Of a stretch of 64,000 bases of DNA, positions 42,701 to 52,254 are shown piece by piece. The stretch spans positions 1-64,000 of the forward strand of contig DASRGG010000026.1 of NCBI GenBank assembly GCA_035651155.1, given 5' to 3'. Every line of letters begins with the position of its first letter. Within the stretch, counting starts at the first letter, position 1. The notes beneath the pieces are model-generated. The model was not told the origin of the DNA. It saw only the letters and a program-made list of their open reading frames with translations, and searched no databases. Position numbers and translations under genes: made by a program. The DNA is from CF-39 sp035651155. GTDB lineage: Bacteria > Chloroflexota > Limnocylindria > P2-11E.

Positions 42701-44269
42701 TCACGACGGGACCGGCCGAATGCGGGCGCGCAGGAACGCGAGCACCTCCTGGAGCTCCGAGATGCGCAGGAGATACGCCGCGACGACGTACACGAGGCCG
42801 CCGAACGCCGTCGCGAGGAGCGTCTGGAGGAAGAGCACCGGCTTGGAGGGCTCGATGACGAGGTCGAGGGGGATGTTCGTGACGCGGATGAAGAGGAACA
42901 TGCCCACGCCCATGAGCAGCGCGGCGGTCACCTGCTTCAACGTCGCGTACCCGAGCCCGACCAGACGAAGACGGGCGCGCGGCGCGAGCATCGCGAGGAG
43001 CAGCGCGGCCTCGGCGAGCGTGGCGATGGAGTTCGCGAGGGCCAGGCCGTTGATGCCCAGCCGCGGCGCGAGCGCGACCGAGAGCACGACGTTCACGCCG
43101 ATCGAGACGAGCGTGAAGGCCACCGGCGTCGTCGTGTCGCGCGACGCGTAGTACGCGCGCGCGAGGATCTGTACCAGCGCGTGCCCCGCCAGGCCGAGCG
43201 AGTAGAAGAGGAAGGCCGCCTGCGTGAGCTCGCGCGCCCCGGCGCCGAAGGCGCCGTACTGGAACAGCAGGTTCACGATCGGTCGCCGCAGCACGACCAT
43301 GACGATGGCCGTCGGCAGCGTGAGGAAGAGTATCCAGCGGATCGCCTGCTGCAGCGCGTCGCGCATCTTCGCGGCCTGCCCGAGCGACGCGTAGTGCGAC
43401 AGCGTCGGGAAGATCGCGGCGCTGATCGCGATCGAGAAGACACCGAGGGGCAGGAGCATCAGCTGGAAGGCGTAGTTGAGCGCCGTGAGCGACCCGGTCG
43501 GCATGCTCGACGCGAGGTACGTGTCGACGAAGAAGACGATCTGCACGGCGCCGAGCGCGAAGGTCCGCGGTCCGGCCAGGAAGAACACCTCGCGCACGCC
43601 GGGGTGCCCGAGGTCCAGCGCGAGCTCGTACTTGGTGCGGCGGAAGGTGAGCTCGGGGATCTGGACGAGGAACATCATCGCCGCGCCCACGACCACGCCG
43701 AACGCCAGGGCCTGGATGCCCAGGAACGGCGCGGCGAAGAGCGCGAAGAGGATCTGCACGCCGTTGTACACGAGCGGCGCGACCGCACCGGCGAGGAACT
43801 GGCGGTACGACTGGAGCACGCCGGTCACGAGCGACGAGAGGCCCATGAAGATCGGGCTGACGAGCATGATCCGCGTGAGCTCGACCGCGAGCTGCTGCTG
43901 CTTGGGGTCCGGGAACGGCGCGACGATCGTCGGCACGAGCCAGGGCGCGGCGAGCCACATGAGCGCCGACAGCGCCATGAGCGAGAGGATCAGGACGTTC
44001 ATGACGCTCGAGGCGACGTGCCAGGCCTCCTTCTCCCGCTCCTTCGCGAGGTAGCCCGCGAAGATCGGGATGAAGGCCGAGGAGAGCGCACCCGCGACGA
44101 GCAGGTTGAACAGCGCGTCGGGGATCTTGAACGCGGCCATGAACGCGTCGAGCTGGGGCGTGGCACCGAAGGTGGCGCCGACGACCGAGAGGCGGAGCCA
44201 GCCGAGGACGCGGCTGGCGACGAGCGCGGCGATCATGACGATCGAGGCGCGGGCGACCGACATCGTCAC
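42701..44269 (-). CDS. murJ: lipid II flippase MurJ
   Basis: The 522-residue MOP-superfamily membrane protein has about 14 helices. The N-terminus has ASRVLGWLRLSVVGATFG and DAFMAAFKIPDALFNLL with AGALSSAFIP, typical of MurJ/MviN; central YASRDTTTPV is also typical. It moves lipid II across the membrane for peptidoglycan synthesis, implying a conventional wall. The start is GTG at 44269 (ATG at 44263 is possible); CATACT lies seven bases upstream. Confidence 0.93.
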   Translation of the reverse strand: MTMSVARASIVMIAALVASRVLGWLRLSVVGATFGATPQLDAFMAAFKIPDALFNLLVAGALSSAFIPIFAGYLAKEREKEAWHVASSVMNVLILSLMALSALMWLAAPWLVPTIVAPFPDPKQQQLAVELTRIMLVSPIFMGLSSLVTGVLQSYRQFLAGAVAPLVYNGVQILFALFAAPFLGIQALAFGVVVGAAMMFLVQIPELTFRRTKYELALDLGHPGVREVFFLAGPRTFALGAVQIVFFVDTYLASSMPTGSLTALNYAFQLMLLPLGVFSIAISAAIFPTLSHYASLGQAAKMRDALQQAIRWILFLTLPTAIVMVVLRRPIVNLLFQYGAFGAGARELTQAAFLFYSLGLAGHALVQILARAYYASRDTTTPVAFTLVSIGVNVVLSVALAPRLGINGLALANSIATLAEAALLLAMLAPRARLRLVGLGYATLKQVTAALLMGVGMFLFIRVTNIPLDLVIEPSKPVLFLQTLLATAFGGLVYVVAAYLLRISELQEVLAFLRARIRPVPS

Positions 44270-44313
44270 TAGGGCAAGTATGCGGTGCGCGATTCCGCTA
44301 TCGTTCGTCCCCT

Positions 44314-44580
44314 ATGGCTACGAAGAAGAAGCGCTCATCCCTCAAGCGCATGCGCCAGACGGCGCGCCGCACCACGATCAAGACGGCGGCCCGCTCGGCC
44401 GCACGGACCGCGGTGAAGAACGCGCGAGCGGCCGTCGAGAAGGGCGGCGACGCCGTTCAGGAAGCGGTGGCCGAGGCCGCGAGTATCCTCGACCGCGCCG
44501 CCAAGCGCGGCGCGATCCACAAGAACGCCGCGCGCCGCGGTCGCAGCCGCATCGCCAAGAGGGCCGCGAAGAAGGCCTGA
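44314..44580 (+). CDS. rpsT: 30S ribosomal protein S20
   Basis: The 88-residue basic helical protein starts MATKKKRSSLKRMRQTARR and contains TTIKTAARSAARTAVKNA and GAIHKNAARRGRSRIAKRA, the bS20 signature. Length is normal. Divergent from murJ with 44 bases between; a TATCGT box lies nine bases before the ATG. Confidence 0.95.
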   Translation: MATKKKRSSLKRMRQTARRTTIKTAARSAARTAVKNARAAVEKGGDAVQEAVAEAASILDRAAKRGAIHKNAARRGRSRIAKRAAKKA

Positions 44581-44625
44581 CCCGGCGACAGACCGGACCA
44601 AGCGCGAACAAGGGAGGAGCGTCAG

Positions 44626-45099
44626 ATGGCCAATCCCGTCACGTGGTTCGAGATCATCGGAAAAGACTCGGCCGGTCTTCAGAAGTTCTACCGCGAGGTC
44701 TTCGGCTGGAAGCTGACGCCGCCCGTGGCCGACATGGGCAACTACAGCATGCTCGAGGATCACGAGCCGGGCATCGGCGGCGGCATCGGTGAAGGCGACC
44801 CGCGCGTGACCGTCTACGTCGAGTCGCCCGATCCGCAGTCGCTCATCGACAGGGCGACCGCGCGAGGCGCGACCGTGCTCATGCCGTTGACCACGATCAC
44901 GCCCACGACCACGATCGCGATGCTCAGGGACCCCGCGGGAAACACCTTCGGTCTCATCAAGGCGAACCCGCGTCCGCGGAGGACGACCGCCCGCGCGAAG
45001 ACGACGGCGCGAAAGAGGACCACGGCGCGCAAGAAGACGGCGGCGAAGAAGACGGCACGCAGGCGGACGGCGTCGCGGAGGTCGCGCCGCTCTCGCTAG
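44626..45099 (+). CDS. glyoxalase/VOC-fold protein with a histone-like basic tail
   Basis: The 157-residue protein. Residues 1-115 form a vicinal oxygen chelate domain (VTWFEIIGKDSAGLQKFYREV, FGWKLTP, LRDPAGNTFGLI). The His/Glu metal ligands are not all evident. Residues about 118-157 are a KTTAR-rich tail (TTARAKTTARKRTTARKKTA and so on), the same repeat as in the protein at 31081. A GGGAGGAG site precedes the ATG. The tail overlaps eno by four bases. The tail may attach the enzyme to nucleic acid; enzymatic function unknown. Confidence 0.78.
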   Translation: MANPVTWFEIIGKDSAGLQKFYREVFGWKLTPPVADMGNYSMLEDHEPGIGGGIGEGDPRVTVYVESPDPQSLIDRATARGATVLMPLTTITPTTTIAMLRDPAGNTFGLIKANPRPRRTTARAKTTARKRTTARKKTAAKKTARRRTASRRSRRSR

Positions 45100-46391
45100 C
45101 GTCCGAAGCGCGGGAACGCGTCGCGGCCCGGATAGCGCGCGGCGTCCTGGAGCTCGAGCTCGATCTCCATGAGCCGGTTGTACTTCGCCACGCGCTCGCC
45201 GCGCGAGAGCGACCCCGTCTTGATCTGGCCGGTGTTGAGGGCGACGCAGAGGTCGGCGATCGTGGTGTCCTCGGTCTCGCCCGAGCGGTGGCTGATCACG
45301 GCGGCGTACCCCGAACGGTGCGCGAGCTCGACGGCCTCGATCGTCTCGGAGAGCGTGCCGATCTGATTGAGCTTGATGAGCACCGCGTTCGCGGCGTTCT
45401 GCGCGACGCCCTTCCGGATCCGCGCGACGTTCGTGACGAAGAGGTCGTCGCCGACGAGCTGGAGCGTGTCGCCCAGCTTCGCGGTGAGCGCGGTCCAGCC
45501 GTCCCAGTCGTCTTCCGCAAGACCGTCCTCGACCGACACGAGCGGATAGCGGCCGCGCCAGTCGGCGTAGAGATCGATCATCTCCGCCGACCCGAGCCGC
45601 CGGCCCTCCTTCGCGAGCGTGTAGGCGCCGTTCTCGAAGAGCTCGGTCGCCGCGGGATCGAGCGCGATGGCGATGTCGTCGCCGGGGCGATACCCCGCCT
45701 TCTCGATCGCCTCGAGGATGAGCCGGATGGGTTCCTCGTTGTCCTTGAGGCCCGAGGGCGCGAAGCCGCCCTCGTCCCCCACGCCGGTGCCCTTGCCCCT
45801 GTCGGCGAGGAGCGCCTTCAGCGCGTGGAACGTCTCGGAGCCGGCGCGCACCGCCTCGCGGAATGAGGACGCGCCGATGGGCGCGATCATGTACTCCTGC
45901 ATATCCGCGGAGTCGAGCGCGTGCTTGCCGCCGTTCAGGATGTTCATGAGCGGCACCGGCAGCGTCCGCGCGAGCGGTCCGCCGAGGTAGCGGTACAGCG
46001 GCAGGCCCACCGCGTTCGCGGCGGCGCGGGCGCACGCGAGCGAGACGCCGAGGAGCGCGTTCGCGCCGAGGCGCGCCTTGTTCTCGGTTCCGTCGAGCTC
46101 CAGGAGGATCCGGTCGATCGCGCTCTGGTCCGCGGCATCCTCGCCGATGAGCTCCGGCGCGATGACGTCGTCGATGTTCTCGACGGCGCGCTTCACACCC
46201 TTCCCGCGGTAGCGGCGGCGATCGCCGTCGCGCAGCTCGACCGCCTCGTGCGCGCCGGTCGACGCGCCCGAGGGCACCATCGCGGTACCGCGCGTTCCGC
46301 CCGAGAGCAGCACGTCCACGGCGACGGTCGGATCGCCACGGCTGTCGAGGATCTCGCGCGCGCGGATGAGCTCGATGGTCGTATCAGGCAT
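45096..46391 (-). CDS. eno: enolase
   Basis: The 431-residue enzyme converts 2-phosphoglycerate to phosphoenolpyruvate. It has REILDSRGDPTVAVDV, GASTGAHEAVELRD, GDEGGFAP, SVEDGLAEDDWDGW, LVGDDLFVTN, KLNQIGT and SHRSGETEDTTIADL, all the catalytic and magnesium-binding blocks. Length is standard. The ATG at 46391 overlaps the pgk end by eight bases. The order gap-pgk-eno forms a lower-glycolysis operon on the minus strand. Confidence 0.97.
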   Translation of the reverse strand: MPDTTIELIRAREILDSRGDPTVAVDVLLSGGTRGTAMVPSGASTGAHEAVELRDGDRRRYRGKGVKRAVENIDDVIAPELIGEDAADQSAIDRILLELDGTENKARLGANALLGVSLACARAAANAVGLPLYRYLGGPLARTLPVPLMNILNGGKHALDSADMQEYMIAPIGASSFREAVRAGSETFHALKALLADRGKGTGVGDEGGFAPSGLKDNEEPIRLILEAIEKAGYRPGDDIAIALDPAATELFENGAYTLAKEGRRLGSAEMIDLYADWRGRYPLVSVEDGLAEDDWDGWTALTAKLGDTLQLVGDDLFVTNVARIRKGVAQNAANAVLIKLNQIGTLSETIEAVELAHRSGYAAVISHRSGETEDTTIADLCVALNTGQIKTGSLSRGERVAKYNRLMEIELELQDAARYPGRDAFPRFGR

Positions 46392-47595
46392 CCGGTATCG
46401 CCTCCACACCGGGCAGCGTCTTGCCCTCGATGAGCTCGAGCGACGCGCCGCCGCCGGTGGAGACGTGCGTCATCTTGTCGGCGAGCCCGGCCTCGGTCAC
46501 AGCCTGCACCGATTCGCCTCCACCCACCACCGTCGTGGCGGTGGGATTGTTCGCCATGAACCGCGCGACCTGGCGCGTGCCGTTCGCGAAGGCGTCGATC
46601 TCGAACACGCCGACCGGTCCGTTCCAGAACACGGTCTTCGCCTCGCGGATGACGTCGCGATACATCGCCACGGTCCGCGGCCCGATGTCGACGATGGCGG
46701 TGCCGTCGGGGACCTCGTCCGCGAGGTGCGTGGCGGCCCGCTGCGCGCCGTCGGCGTCGACGCTCGGCGCGCAGAGCACGTCGACCGGCAGGAGGATGCG
46801 CTTCCGCGCGCTCTCGAGCTCCGTGATGATGCGCTTGGCCTCGCCGGTCCGGTCCGCCTCCACGAGCGACGTCCCCACCGTGTGGCCGGTCGCGAGGAGG
46901 AACGTGTTCGCCATTCCGCCGCCGACCGCGAGCGTGTCCACCTTGGGCACGAGCGAGCGGAGCACGTCGATCTTGGACGAGACCTTCGCGCCGCCGACGA
47001 TCGCGACGAACGGCTTCTTCGGATCGGTGAGCAGTCCTCCGAGCGCGGCGAGCTCCCTCTCCATGAGCAGGCCCGCGTACGCCGGCAGGATCCTCGCGAC
47101 GCCCTCGGTCGACGCGTGCGCGCGGTGTGCGGCGCCGAACGCGTCGTTCACGTAGAGGCCGAAGCCGGCGGCGAGATCCTTCGCGAAGGCCGGGTCGTTG
47201 CGCTCCTCCTCGGGATGGAAGCGCACGTTCTCGAGGAGGACGGCGTCGCCACCCTTCAGCCTGCCGATCGCGGCGCGGACCTCGGGTCCGACGCAGTCCG
47301 CGAGCAGCGGGACCGGCCGGCCGAGGAGCTCCCCGAGACGCGCGGCGACCGGCGCCAGGCTTTGCTTCGGGTCACGACCCTTCGGACGGCCGAGATGCGA
47401 GCAGAGCGCGAGAGCGGCGCCGCGCTCGAGCAGCGCCGTGATCGTCGGCAGCGCGGCGCGGATCCGGGTGTCGTCGGCGACCGCGAGCCCACCCCTCGCA
47501 TCGGGCCCGAGCGGCACGTTGAAGTCGACGCGAACGAGGACCTTCTTCCCGGACGGGTCGACGTCCCGGATCGTCCTCTTCGCGAAGCCCACCAA
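46384..47595 (-). CDS. pgk: phosphoglycerate kinase
   Basis: The 403-residue glycolytic kinase has VLVRVDFNVPL near the N-terminus, SHLGRPKG, LLENVRFHPEE, GGAKVSSKIDVL, GMANTFLLA, FWNGPVGVFE and VVGGGESVQA. The start is TTG (47595) or the next codon GTG; both are seven to ten bases below the gap stop. Between gap and eno, clearly in the same operon. Confidence 0.97.
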   Translation of the reverse strand: MVGFAKRTIRDVDPSGKKVLVRVDFNVPLGPDARGGLAVADDTRIRAALPTITALLERGAALALCSHLGRPKGRDPKQSLAPVAARLGELLGRPVPLLADCVGPEVRAAIGRLKGGDAVLLENVRFHPEEERNDPAFAKDLAAGFGLYVNDAFGAAHRAHASTEGVARILPAYAGLLMERELAALGGLLTDPKKPFVAIVGGAKVSSKIDVLRSLVPKVDTLAVGGGMANTFLLATGHTVGTSLVEADRTGEAKRIITELESARKRILLPVDVLCAPSVDADGAQRAATHLADEVPDGTAIVDIGPRTVAMYRDVIREAKTVFWNGPVGVFEIDAFANGTRQVARFMANNPTATTVVGGGESVQAVTEAGLADKMTHVSTGGGASLELIEGKTLPGVEAIPDA

Positions 47596-47601
47596 GGACC
47601 G

Positions 47602-48627
47602 CTACCGGACGCCGGCGGGAATGCGCAGCTTCGACGCGACGAACGCGGTGATGTCCGCGAGCCGGCAGGCGTAGCCCCACTCGTTGTCGTACCAGGAGAT
47701 GACCTTGACCATGTTGCCGAGGACGATCGTGTCGAGCCCGCTGACGATGGTCGAGTGCTCGTCGCCCTTGAGGTCCATCGAGACGAGCGGCTCCTCGGTG
47801 TAATCCATGATCCCCTTGAGGTCGCCGGCGGACGCCTTCTTGAACGCGCCGTTCACCTCGTCCTTGGTGACCTCGCGCTTCAGGACCGCGACGAAGTCGA
47901 CCACCGACACGGTCGGCGTCGGCACGCGGAAGGCCATGCCGGTGAACTTGCCCTGCAGCTCCGGGATCACGAGCGCGACCGCCTTCGCCGCGCCGGTCGC
48001 GGCGGGCACGATGTTCATCGCGGCCGCGCGCGCGTCGCGCGGATCGCTCGCCACCAGGTCGAGGACCTTCTGCGAGTTCGTGTACGAGTGGACCGTGGTG
48101 AGGAAGCCCTTCTCGATGCCGAACGTGTCGTTCAGCACCTTGGCCACCGGCGCCAGGCCGTTCGTCGTGCACGACGCGTTGCTGATGATGTTGTGCGTCT
48201 CGGGGTCGTAGGCGTCCTCGTTGACGCCGAGGACGATGGTCTTGTCCTCGTTCTTCGCCGGCGCCGAGATGATGACCTTCTTCGCGCCCGCGTCGCGGTG
48301 CGCCTTTGCCTTCGTGGCGTCGGTGAAGAACCCGGTCGACTCGATGACGATGTCGATGTTCAGGTCCTTCCACGGCAGCTTCGCGGGGTCGCGCTCCTGG
48401 ATGACCTTGATCGAATGACCGTCCACGACGATCGCGTCGGCCGTCGCGGACACCTCGCCCCTGAAGGTGCCGTAGTTCGAGTCGCGCTTGAAGAGGAGCG
48501 CGTTCATCTTGGGATCGGCGAGGTCGTTGATGGCGACGACCTCGAGATCGGGGTGGCGCTCCAGGACCGCCTTGAGGTACTGGCGACCGATGCGACCGAA
48601 GCCGTTGATCGCGACCCGCGCTCCCAT
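47602..48627 (-). CDS. gap: glyceraldehyde-3-phosphate dehydrogenase
   Basis: The 341-residue enzyme has ARVAINGFGRIGRQ at the N-terminus and the catalytic Cys in ISNASCTTNGLAPV. Its PAATGAAKAV and WYDNEWGYACRL blocks are typical. A strong ribosome binding site (AAGGGGG) lies before the ATG at 48627. First gene of gap-pgk-eno. The adenine-binding loop has DLADPK, suggesting NAD as cofactor. Confidence 0.97.
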   Translation of the reverse strand: MGARVAINGFGRIGRQYLKAVLERHPDLEVVAINDLADPKMNALLFKRDSNYGTFRGEVSATADAIVVDGHSIKVIQERDPAKLPWKDLNIDIVIESTGFFTDATKAKAHRDAGAKKVIISAPAKNEDKTIVLGVNEDAYDPETHNIISNASCTTNGLAPVAKVLNDTFGIEKGFLTTVHSYTNSQKVLDLVASDPRDARAAAMNIVPAATGAAKAVALVIPELQGKFTGMAFRVPTPTVSVVDFVAVLKREVTKDEVNGAFKKASAGDLKGIMDYTEEPLVSMDLKGDEHSTIVSGLDTIVLGNMVKVISWYDNEWGYACRLADITAFVASKLRIPAGVR

Positions 48628-48697
48628 GTCAACCCCCTTGGTGCGTGTGTCCACAGAGTAGCGAGCGAAGGCGAAGCGAGAGACTGAGAAAGCCTAC

Positions 48698-49666
48698 CTA
48701 AAGGAACCACTCGCCGCGTCCGGCGACACGCTCGCGCGCCTCCAGCACAGCACCGAGCGTGCCGACGTCGGCGCCCAGCGCGGCGGGCACGAGTCGCACG
48801 GCCGCGGCGGGGGCGCTGAACGCGCGCTCGGCGATCGCGCGCCGCATCGGATCGAGGACGTGCGCCGGCTGGTGTTCCGCGACCGAGCCGCCGACCACGA
48901 TGACCGTCGGATTCATCACGTTCACGAGGCCGACGGCGAGGTTCGCGAGCGCGCGCCCCGCTCGCGTGACGATCGCGCGCGCTCGCGCGTCGCCGCGCTC
49001 GGCCGCCGCGTAGACCTCGCCCGCGTCGGCCGCGCCGAACGCGCGCGCGATCTTCGAGCCGGCCGCGAACGCCTCGACGCAGCCGTAGGCGCCGCATCCG
49101 CAGCGCGGCAGGTCGTCCTCTGCGGGTCGTGACGGGTCGAGCTGGAACGCGACGGGGAGATGGCCAATCTCGCCCGCGGTGTTCGTCGCGCCGCGCAGCA
49201 TGCGCCCGGCGCTCACGATGGCTCCGCCCACGCCGGTCGAGACGGTGACGTACACGTAGTCCTTCGCGCCGCGCGCGGCGCCCACGAGTCCCTCGGCGAT
49301 CGCGGCCATGCACGTGTCGCGATCGACGAAGACCTTCGTACCCAGCGACACGGCGAGACGATCGGCGAGCGCGATGTCGCGGAAGCCGACGAGGTTCGGC
49401 GTTTCGATGACGACGCCGCGCAGGTGATCGAGCGGACCCGGCGACGAGCATCCGGCCGCGACGACGTCACGCCCCGACACGCTCGCGCGCGCCAGCGCGT
49501 CGCGCGCGCTCGCCACGATCGCCGCGATGATCGCGTCCGCGCCCTCGCGCGGGGTCGGACGGGCATCGCGCGCGGTGATGCGTGGGATGCCGTCGTCCGC
49601 CATCGCGACGACCGTGCGGATGTGGGTGCCGCCGAGATCGATGCCGAGGAAAGGCTGCGCGCTCAG
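48698..49666 (-). CDS. ROK-family sugar kinase, start codon CTG?
   Basis: A protein of about 322 residues with the ROK fold: phosphate-binding FLGIDLGGTHIRTVVAM at the N-terminus, TVSTGVGGAIVSAG, NTAGEIGH and the zinc motif CGCGAYGCVEAF. The usual END before the catalytic Asp is VDRDTC. Probably a glucokinase, as glycolysis genes follow, but other hexoses are possible. The first ATG (49603) would remove the ATP-binding GIDLGGT. Homology begins at a CTG (49666) that overlaps the TGA of the upstream gene as CTGA, so I use that start. Confidence 0.85.
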   Translation of the reverse strand: MSAQPFLGIDLGGTHIRTVVAMADDGIPRITARDARPTPREGADAIIAAIVASARDALARASVSGRDVVAAGCSSPGPLDHLRGVVIETPNLVGFRDIALADRLAVSLGTKVFVDRDTCMAAIAEGLVGAARGAKDYVYVTVSTGVGGAIVSAGRMLRGATNTAGEIGHLPVAFQLDPSRPAEDDLPRCGCGAYGCVEAFAAGSKIARAFGAADAGEVYAAAERGDARARAIVTRAGRALANLAVGLVNVMNPTVIVVGGSVAEHQPAHVLDPMRRAIAERAFSAPAAAVRLVPAALGADVGTLGAVLEARERVAGRGEWFL

Positions 49667-51165
49667 ACCTTCGGCAGCTTCCCCGCGAGATCAGGCCCGG
49701 CCAGCGCGGACGTGTCCCCGCCGAAGGCCTGCAGCTGCGCGGCCTTGTAGCCCTTCTTCGCCTTGTCGCGCCCGAAGGCCTTCTCCGCGTCGGCGTAGAT
49801 CGTCGACACGAGGAGAGCGAGATACGGCGCGGCCTGCCGCTCCGGAAGGCTCACGCGCTCGAGCGCCTGCACGTCGAGGCGGTCGTCGACGACCGGCAGC
49901 GGCCGATCGATCGGATCGGCCTGCTCGTCGACGCGCATGAGGAGGCTCGCGATGCGATCGTCGATCCGGCCCTTGCCGTAGGTCCCGCTGTTGTACTCGC
50001 CGAGGAGCGCGTTCGCGAACGCCGCGAGCTTGCCCGTACGCGTCATCGCGCCGGCCTCGGCCACCTGCGACGTGCCGGCGGCCGCGTCCTCCTTGCGGAA
50101 GCGACCGAAAAGTCCCTTCTTGCGCGGCGCGGGCGCCTCGATCGTCGGCGGCGGCGCCCATTCGTTCGCGGGCGGCGGCGGTGGCGCCGGCTCCATGGCG
50201 GGCGGCATCGCCAGGGCGCCGAGACGCGGATCGACCGCGGGCGGCGCCTCCGGTGCGGTCTCCGCCGGCGCGGGTGTCGACCACTGGTCGGCGGCGGGCG
50301 CGGGTGTGCTCCAGTCGCTCGCCGGGGGCGCGGCCCATTCGTCCGCCGCGGGTTTCGCGGGCGCCGCGGGCTCGGTGGTCGTGGGACCGAAGAGCGCCGC
50401 GAGACGATCGTCCATGGCGGCGGACGGCTGCTCCGGGGCGGCGGGTGGCTCGGGCGCGGGCGGCATCCACTCCTGTTCCTGTCCGGGAGCTGCCCACTCC
50501 TGCGCCGGTGGCGGCGCGCTCCACTCGGGTGCGGGCGCCGGCGTGGGACCGACCTCGGCCGCGGGCGCGGGCGGCTCGGGCTCCGGTCGCGGCGGCGGCG
50601 CGGGTTCCGGTTCGGGCGCGGCCGCGCTCGGCTCGACCGTCTCGATGACGCCGTCGCGGACGAGGCCCGCGAGCAGATCGAGCGCCGCGTCGCGGTCGAT
50701 GCGCAGGTGCGCCGCGAGATCGTTCACGTCGCGCGAGCCATTCACCGCGAGGACCACGCGCCACCGGTCCGAGGTGAAGGTCACGGCGCCCTGATCGGCC
50801 GCGCGCTCCGAGAGACGGAAGCGCACGCGATCGTTCGGGATGACCTCGCGGACGCCCGCGAGCCACCTGCGATGGTCGTCGGCCTTGCGCAGGAGCTCAT
50901 CGAGCTCCCCCTCGAGGTTCGCCGGCGGCGGATCGTTCCACGGCGTGAACTCGAAGTCCGCGTCCCTCATGTCGAAGACCGCGCCCAGCGCGGGGATCGG
51001 CGACTCGTCACCGAACACCGCGGCGACCACCCGGCCCTCCGCGAGGCCGAGCGCGCCCTCGCCCGAGCTTCCGCGAAGCGCGAGCTCGCCGGTCTTCTTC
51101 TGGTCGGCGAGCAGCGTGATGAGGACGCGCAGCGGGAACTCCGTGGTCCGGCCCTTCAGGCTCAC
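49663..51165 (-). CDS. DUF4388 (PATAN-like) domain protein with proline-rich linker
   Basis: The 500-residue soluble protein has an N-terminal DUF4388-like domain (about 1-110, EFPLRVLITLLADQKKTGELALR) and a winged-helix-like segment (about 125-180). A Pro/Ala/Glu/Trp-rich disordered stretch (about 185-350) repeats EWAAPP-type units. A helical C-terminal domain (about 365-500) ends in KLPKV. DUF4388 domains occur in gliding and two-component signalling proteins. Function unknown. GTG start overlaps the ugpC-like stop; its own stop overlaps the ROK kinase. Confidence 0.7.
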   Translation of the reverse strand: MSLKGRTTEFPLRVLITLLADQKKTGELALRGSSGEGALGLAEGRVVAAVFGDESPIPALGAVFDMRDADFEFTPWNDPPPANLEGELDELLRKADDHRRWLAGVREVIPNDRVRFRLSERAADQGAVTFTSDRWRVVLAVNGSRDVNDLAAHLRIDRDAALDLLAGLVRDGVIETVEPSAAAPEPEPAPPPRPEPEPPAPAAEVGPTPAPAPEWSAPPPAQEWAAPGQEQEWMPPAPEPPAAPEQPSAAMDDRLAALFGPTTTEPAAPAKPAADEWAAPPASDWSTPAPAADQWSTPAPAETAPEAPPAVDPRLGALAMPPAMEPAPPPPPANEWAPPPTIEAPAPRKKGLFGRFRKEDAAAGTSQVAEAGAMTRTGKLAAFANALLGEYNSGTYGKGRIDDRIASLLMRVDEQADPIDRPLPVVDDRLDVQALERVSLPERQAAPYLALLVSTIYADAEKAFGRDKAKKGYKAAQLQAFGGDTSALAGPDLAGKLPKV

Positions 51166-52247
51166 CGCAGTGCGACCTCGGTCTGCTTGTCGAACACGTG
51201 GAGCTTGCGCATGTCGAATCCGACGCGCAGCGTCTCGCCGGGCTTCGTCTGCGTCTCGGTGGAGACGCGCGCGATGAAGCTCTGCGCGCCCGCCGACAGC
51301 AAGAGCTGCAGCTCGTTCCCGAGGAACTCGACGACCTCGACGCGCGCGTCGACGGGCAGCATCTCGCGCTCCGGCGTGGTGCGCAGATCGTGGATGTCCT
51401 CCGGTCGCACGCCGAGCGTCACGTCCTTGCCCACGGCCAGGGCGGCGGCGCCCTGCACGGGGGCCTGGATGAACCCGGCGTCCGCGACCGGCCGGCCGTC
51501 CTTCGGCACGACCCTGCCGGGGAAGAAGTTCATCGCGGGCGAGCCGATGAACCCGGCGACGAACGTGTTGACCGGTCGCTCGTGAAGGTTCTCCGGCGTG
51601 TCGAGCTGCTGGAGCACGCCATCGTTCATGACGGCGATGCGATCGCCCATGGTCATGGCCTCGACCTGGTCGTGCGTCACGTAGATCGTCGTGCGGCGGA
51701 TCCGCTGATGGAGCTTCTGCAGCATCGCGCGCGTCTGGATGCGCAGCTTCGCGTCGAGGTTGGAGAGGGGCTCGTCCATGAGGAAGACCGCGGGCTCGCG
51801 CGCGATCGCCCGGCCGACGGCGACGCGCTGACGCTGGCCGCCGGAGAGCTCCTTCGGCTTGCGCTTGAGGAGCTGTCCGATCGCGAGCATCTCGGCGACC
51901 TCGTTCACTCGACGCTCGATCTCCTGCCGCGGCATGCCGCGCAGCTTCAGGCCGAAGGCGATGTTGTCGTACACGGTCATGTGTGGATACAGCGCGTAGT
52001 TCTGGAAGACCATGGCGATATCGCGGTCCTTCGGGGCGACGTCGTTCACCAGACGCTCGCCGATGAAGATGTCGCCCGAGGTCTGCTCCTCGAGACCCGC
52101 GAGCATGCGGAGCGCGGTCGTCTTGCCGCAGCCCGACGGGCCGACGAGCACGAGGAACTCCTCGTCCCGCACCTGGATCGAGAGGTCGTTCACCGCGATC
52201 ACGTCGCCGAACTTCTTCGTGACGTGATCGAAGGTCACCGTCGCCAT
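51162..52247 (-). CDS. sugar ABC transporter ATP-binding protein, UgpC/MsmK/MalK type
   Basis: The 361-residue ATPase has Walker A GPSGCGKTT, signature LSGGQRQRVAVGRA, Walker B VFLMDEPLSNLD and C-terminal TOBE/OB domains. UgpC/MalK family ATPases serve carbohydrate importers and often several permeases. No permease or binding protein is adjacent, so it is probably a shared ATPase. TAGACT lies seven bases before the ATG. Confidence 0.9.
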   Translation of the reverse strand: MATVTFDHVTKKFGDVIAVNDLSIQVRDEEFLVLVGPSGCGKTTALRMLAGLEEQTSGDIFIGERLVNDVAPKDRDIAMVFQNYALYPHMTVYDNIAFGLKLRGMPRQEIERRVNEVAEMLAIGQLLKRKPKELSGGQRQRVAVGRAIAREPAVFLMDEPLSNLDAKLRIQTRAMLQKLHQRIRRTTIYVTHDQVEAMTMGDRIAVMNDGVLQQLDTPENLHERPVNTFVAGFIGSPAMNFFPGRVVPKDGRPVADAGFIQAPVQGAAALAVGKDVTLGVRPEDIHDLRTTPEREMLPVDARVEVVEFLGNELQLLLSAGAQSFIARVSTETQTKPGETLRVGFDMRKLHVFDKQTEVALR

Positions 52248-52254
52248 CCCGGGC

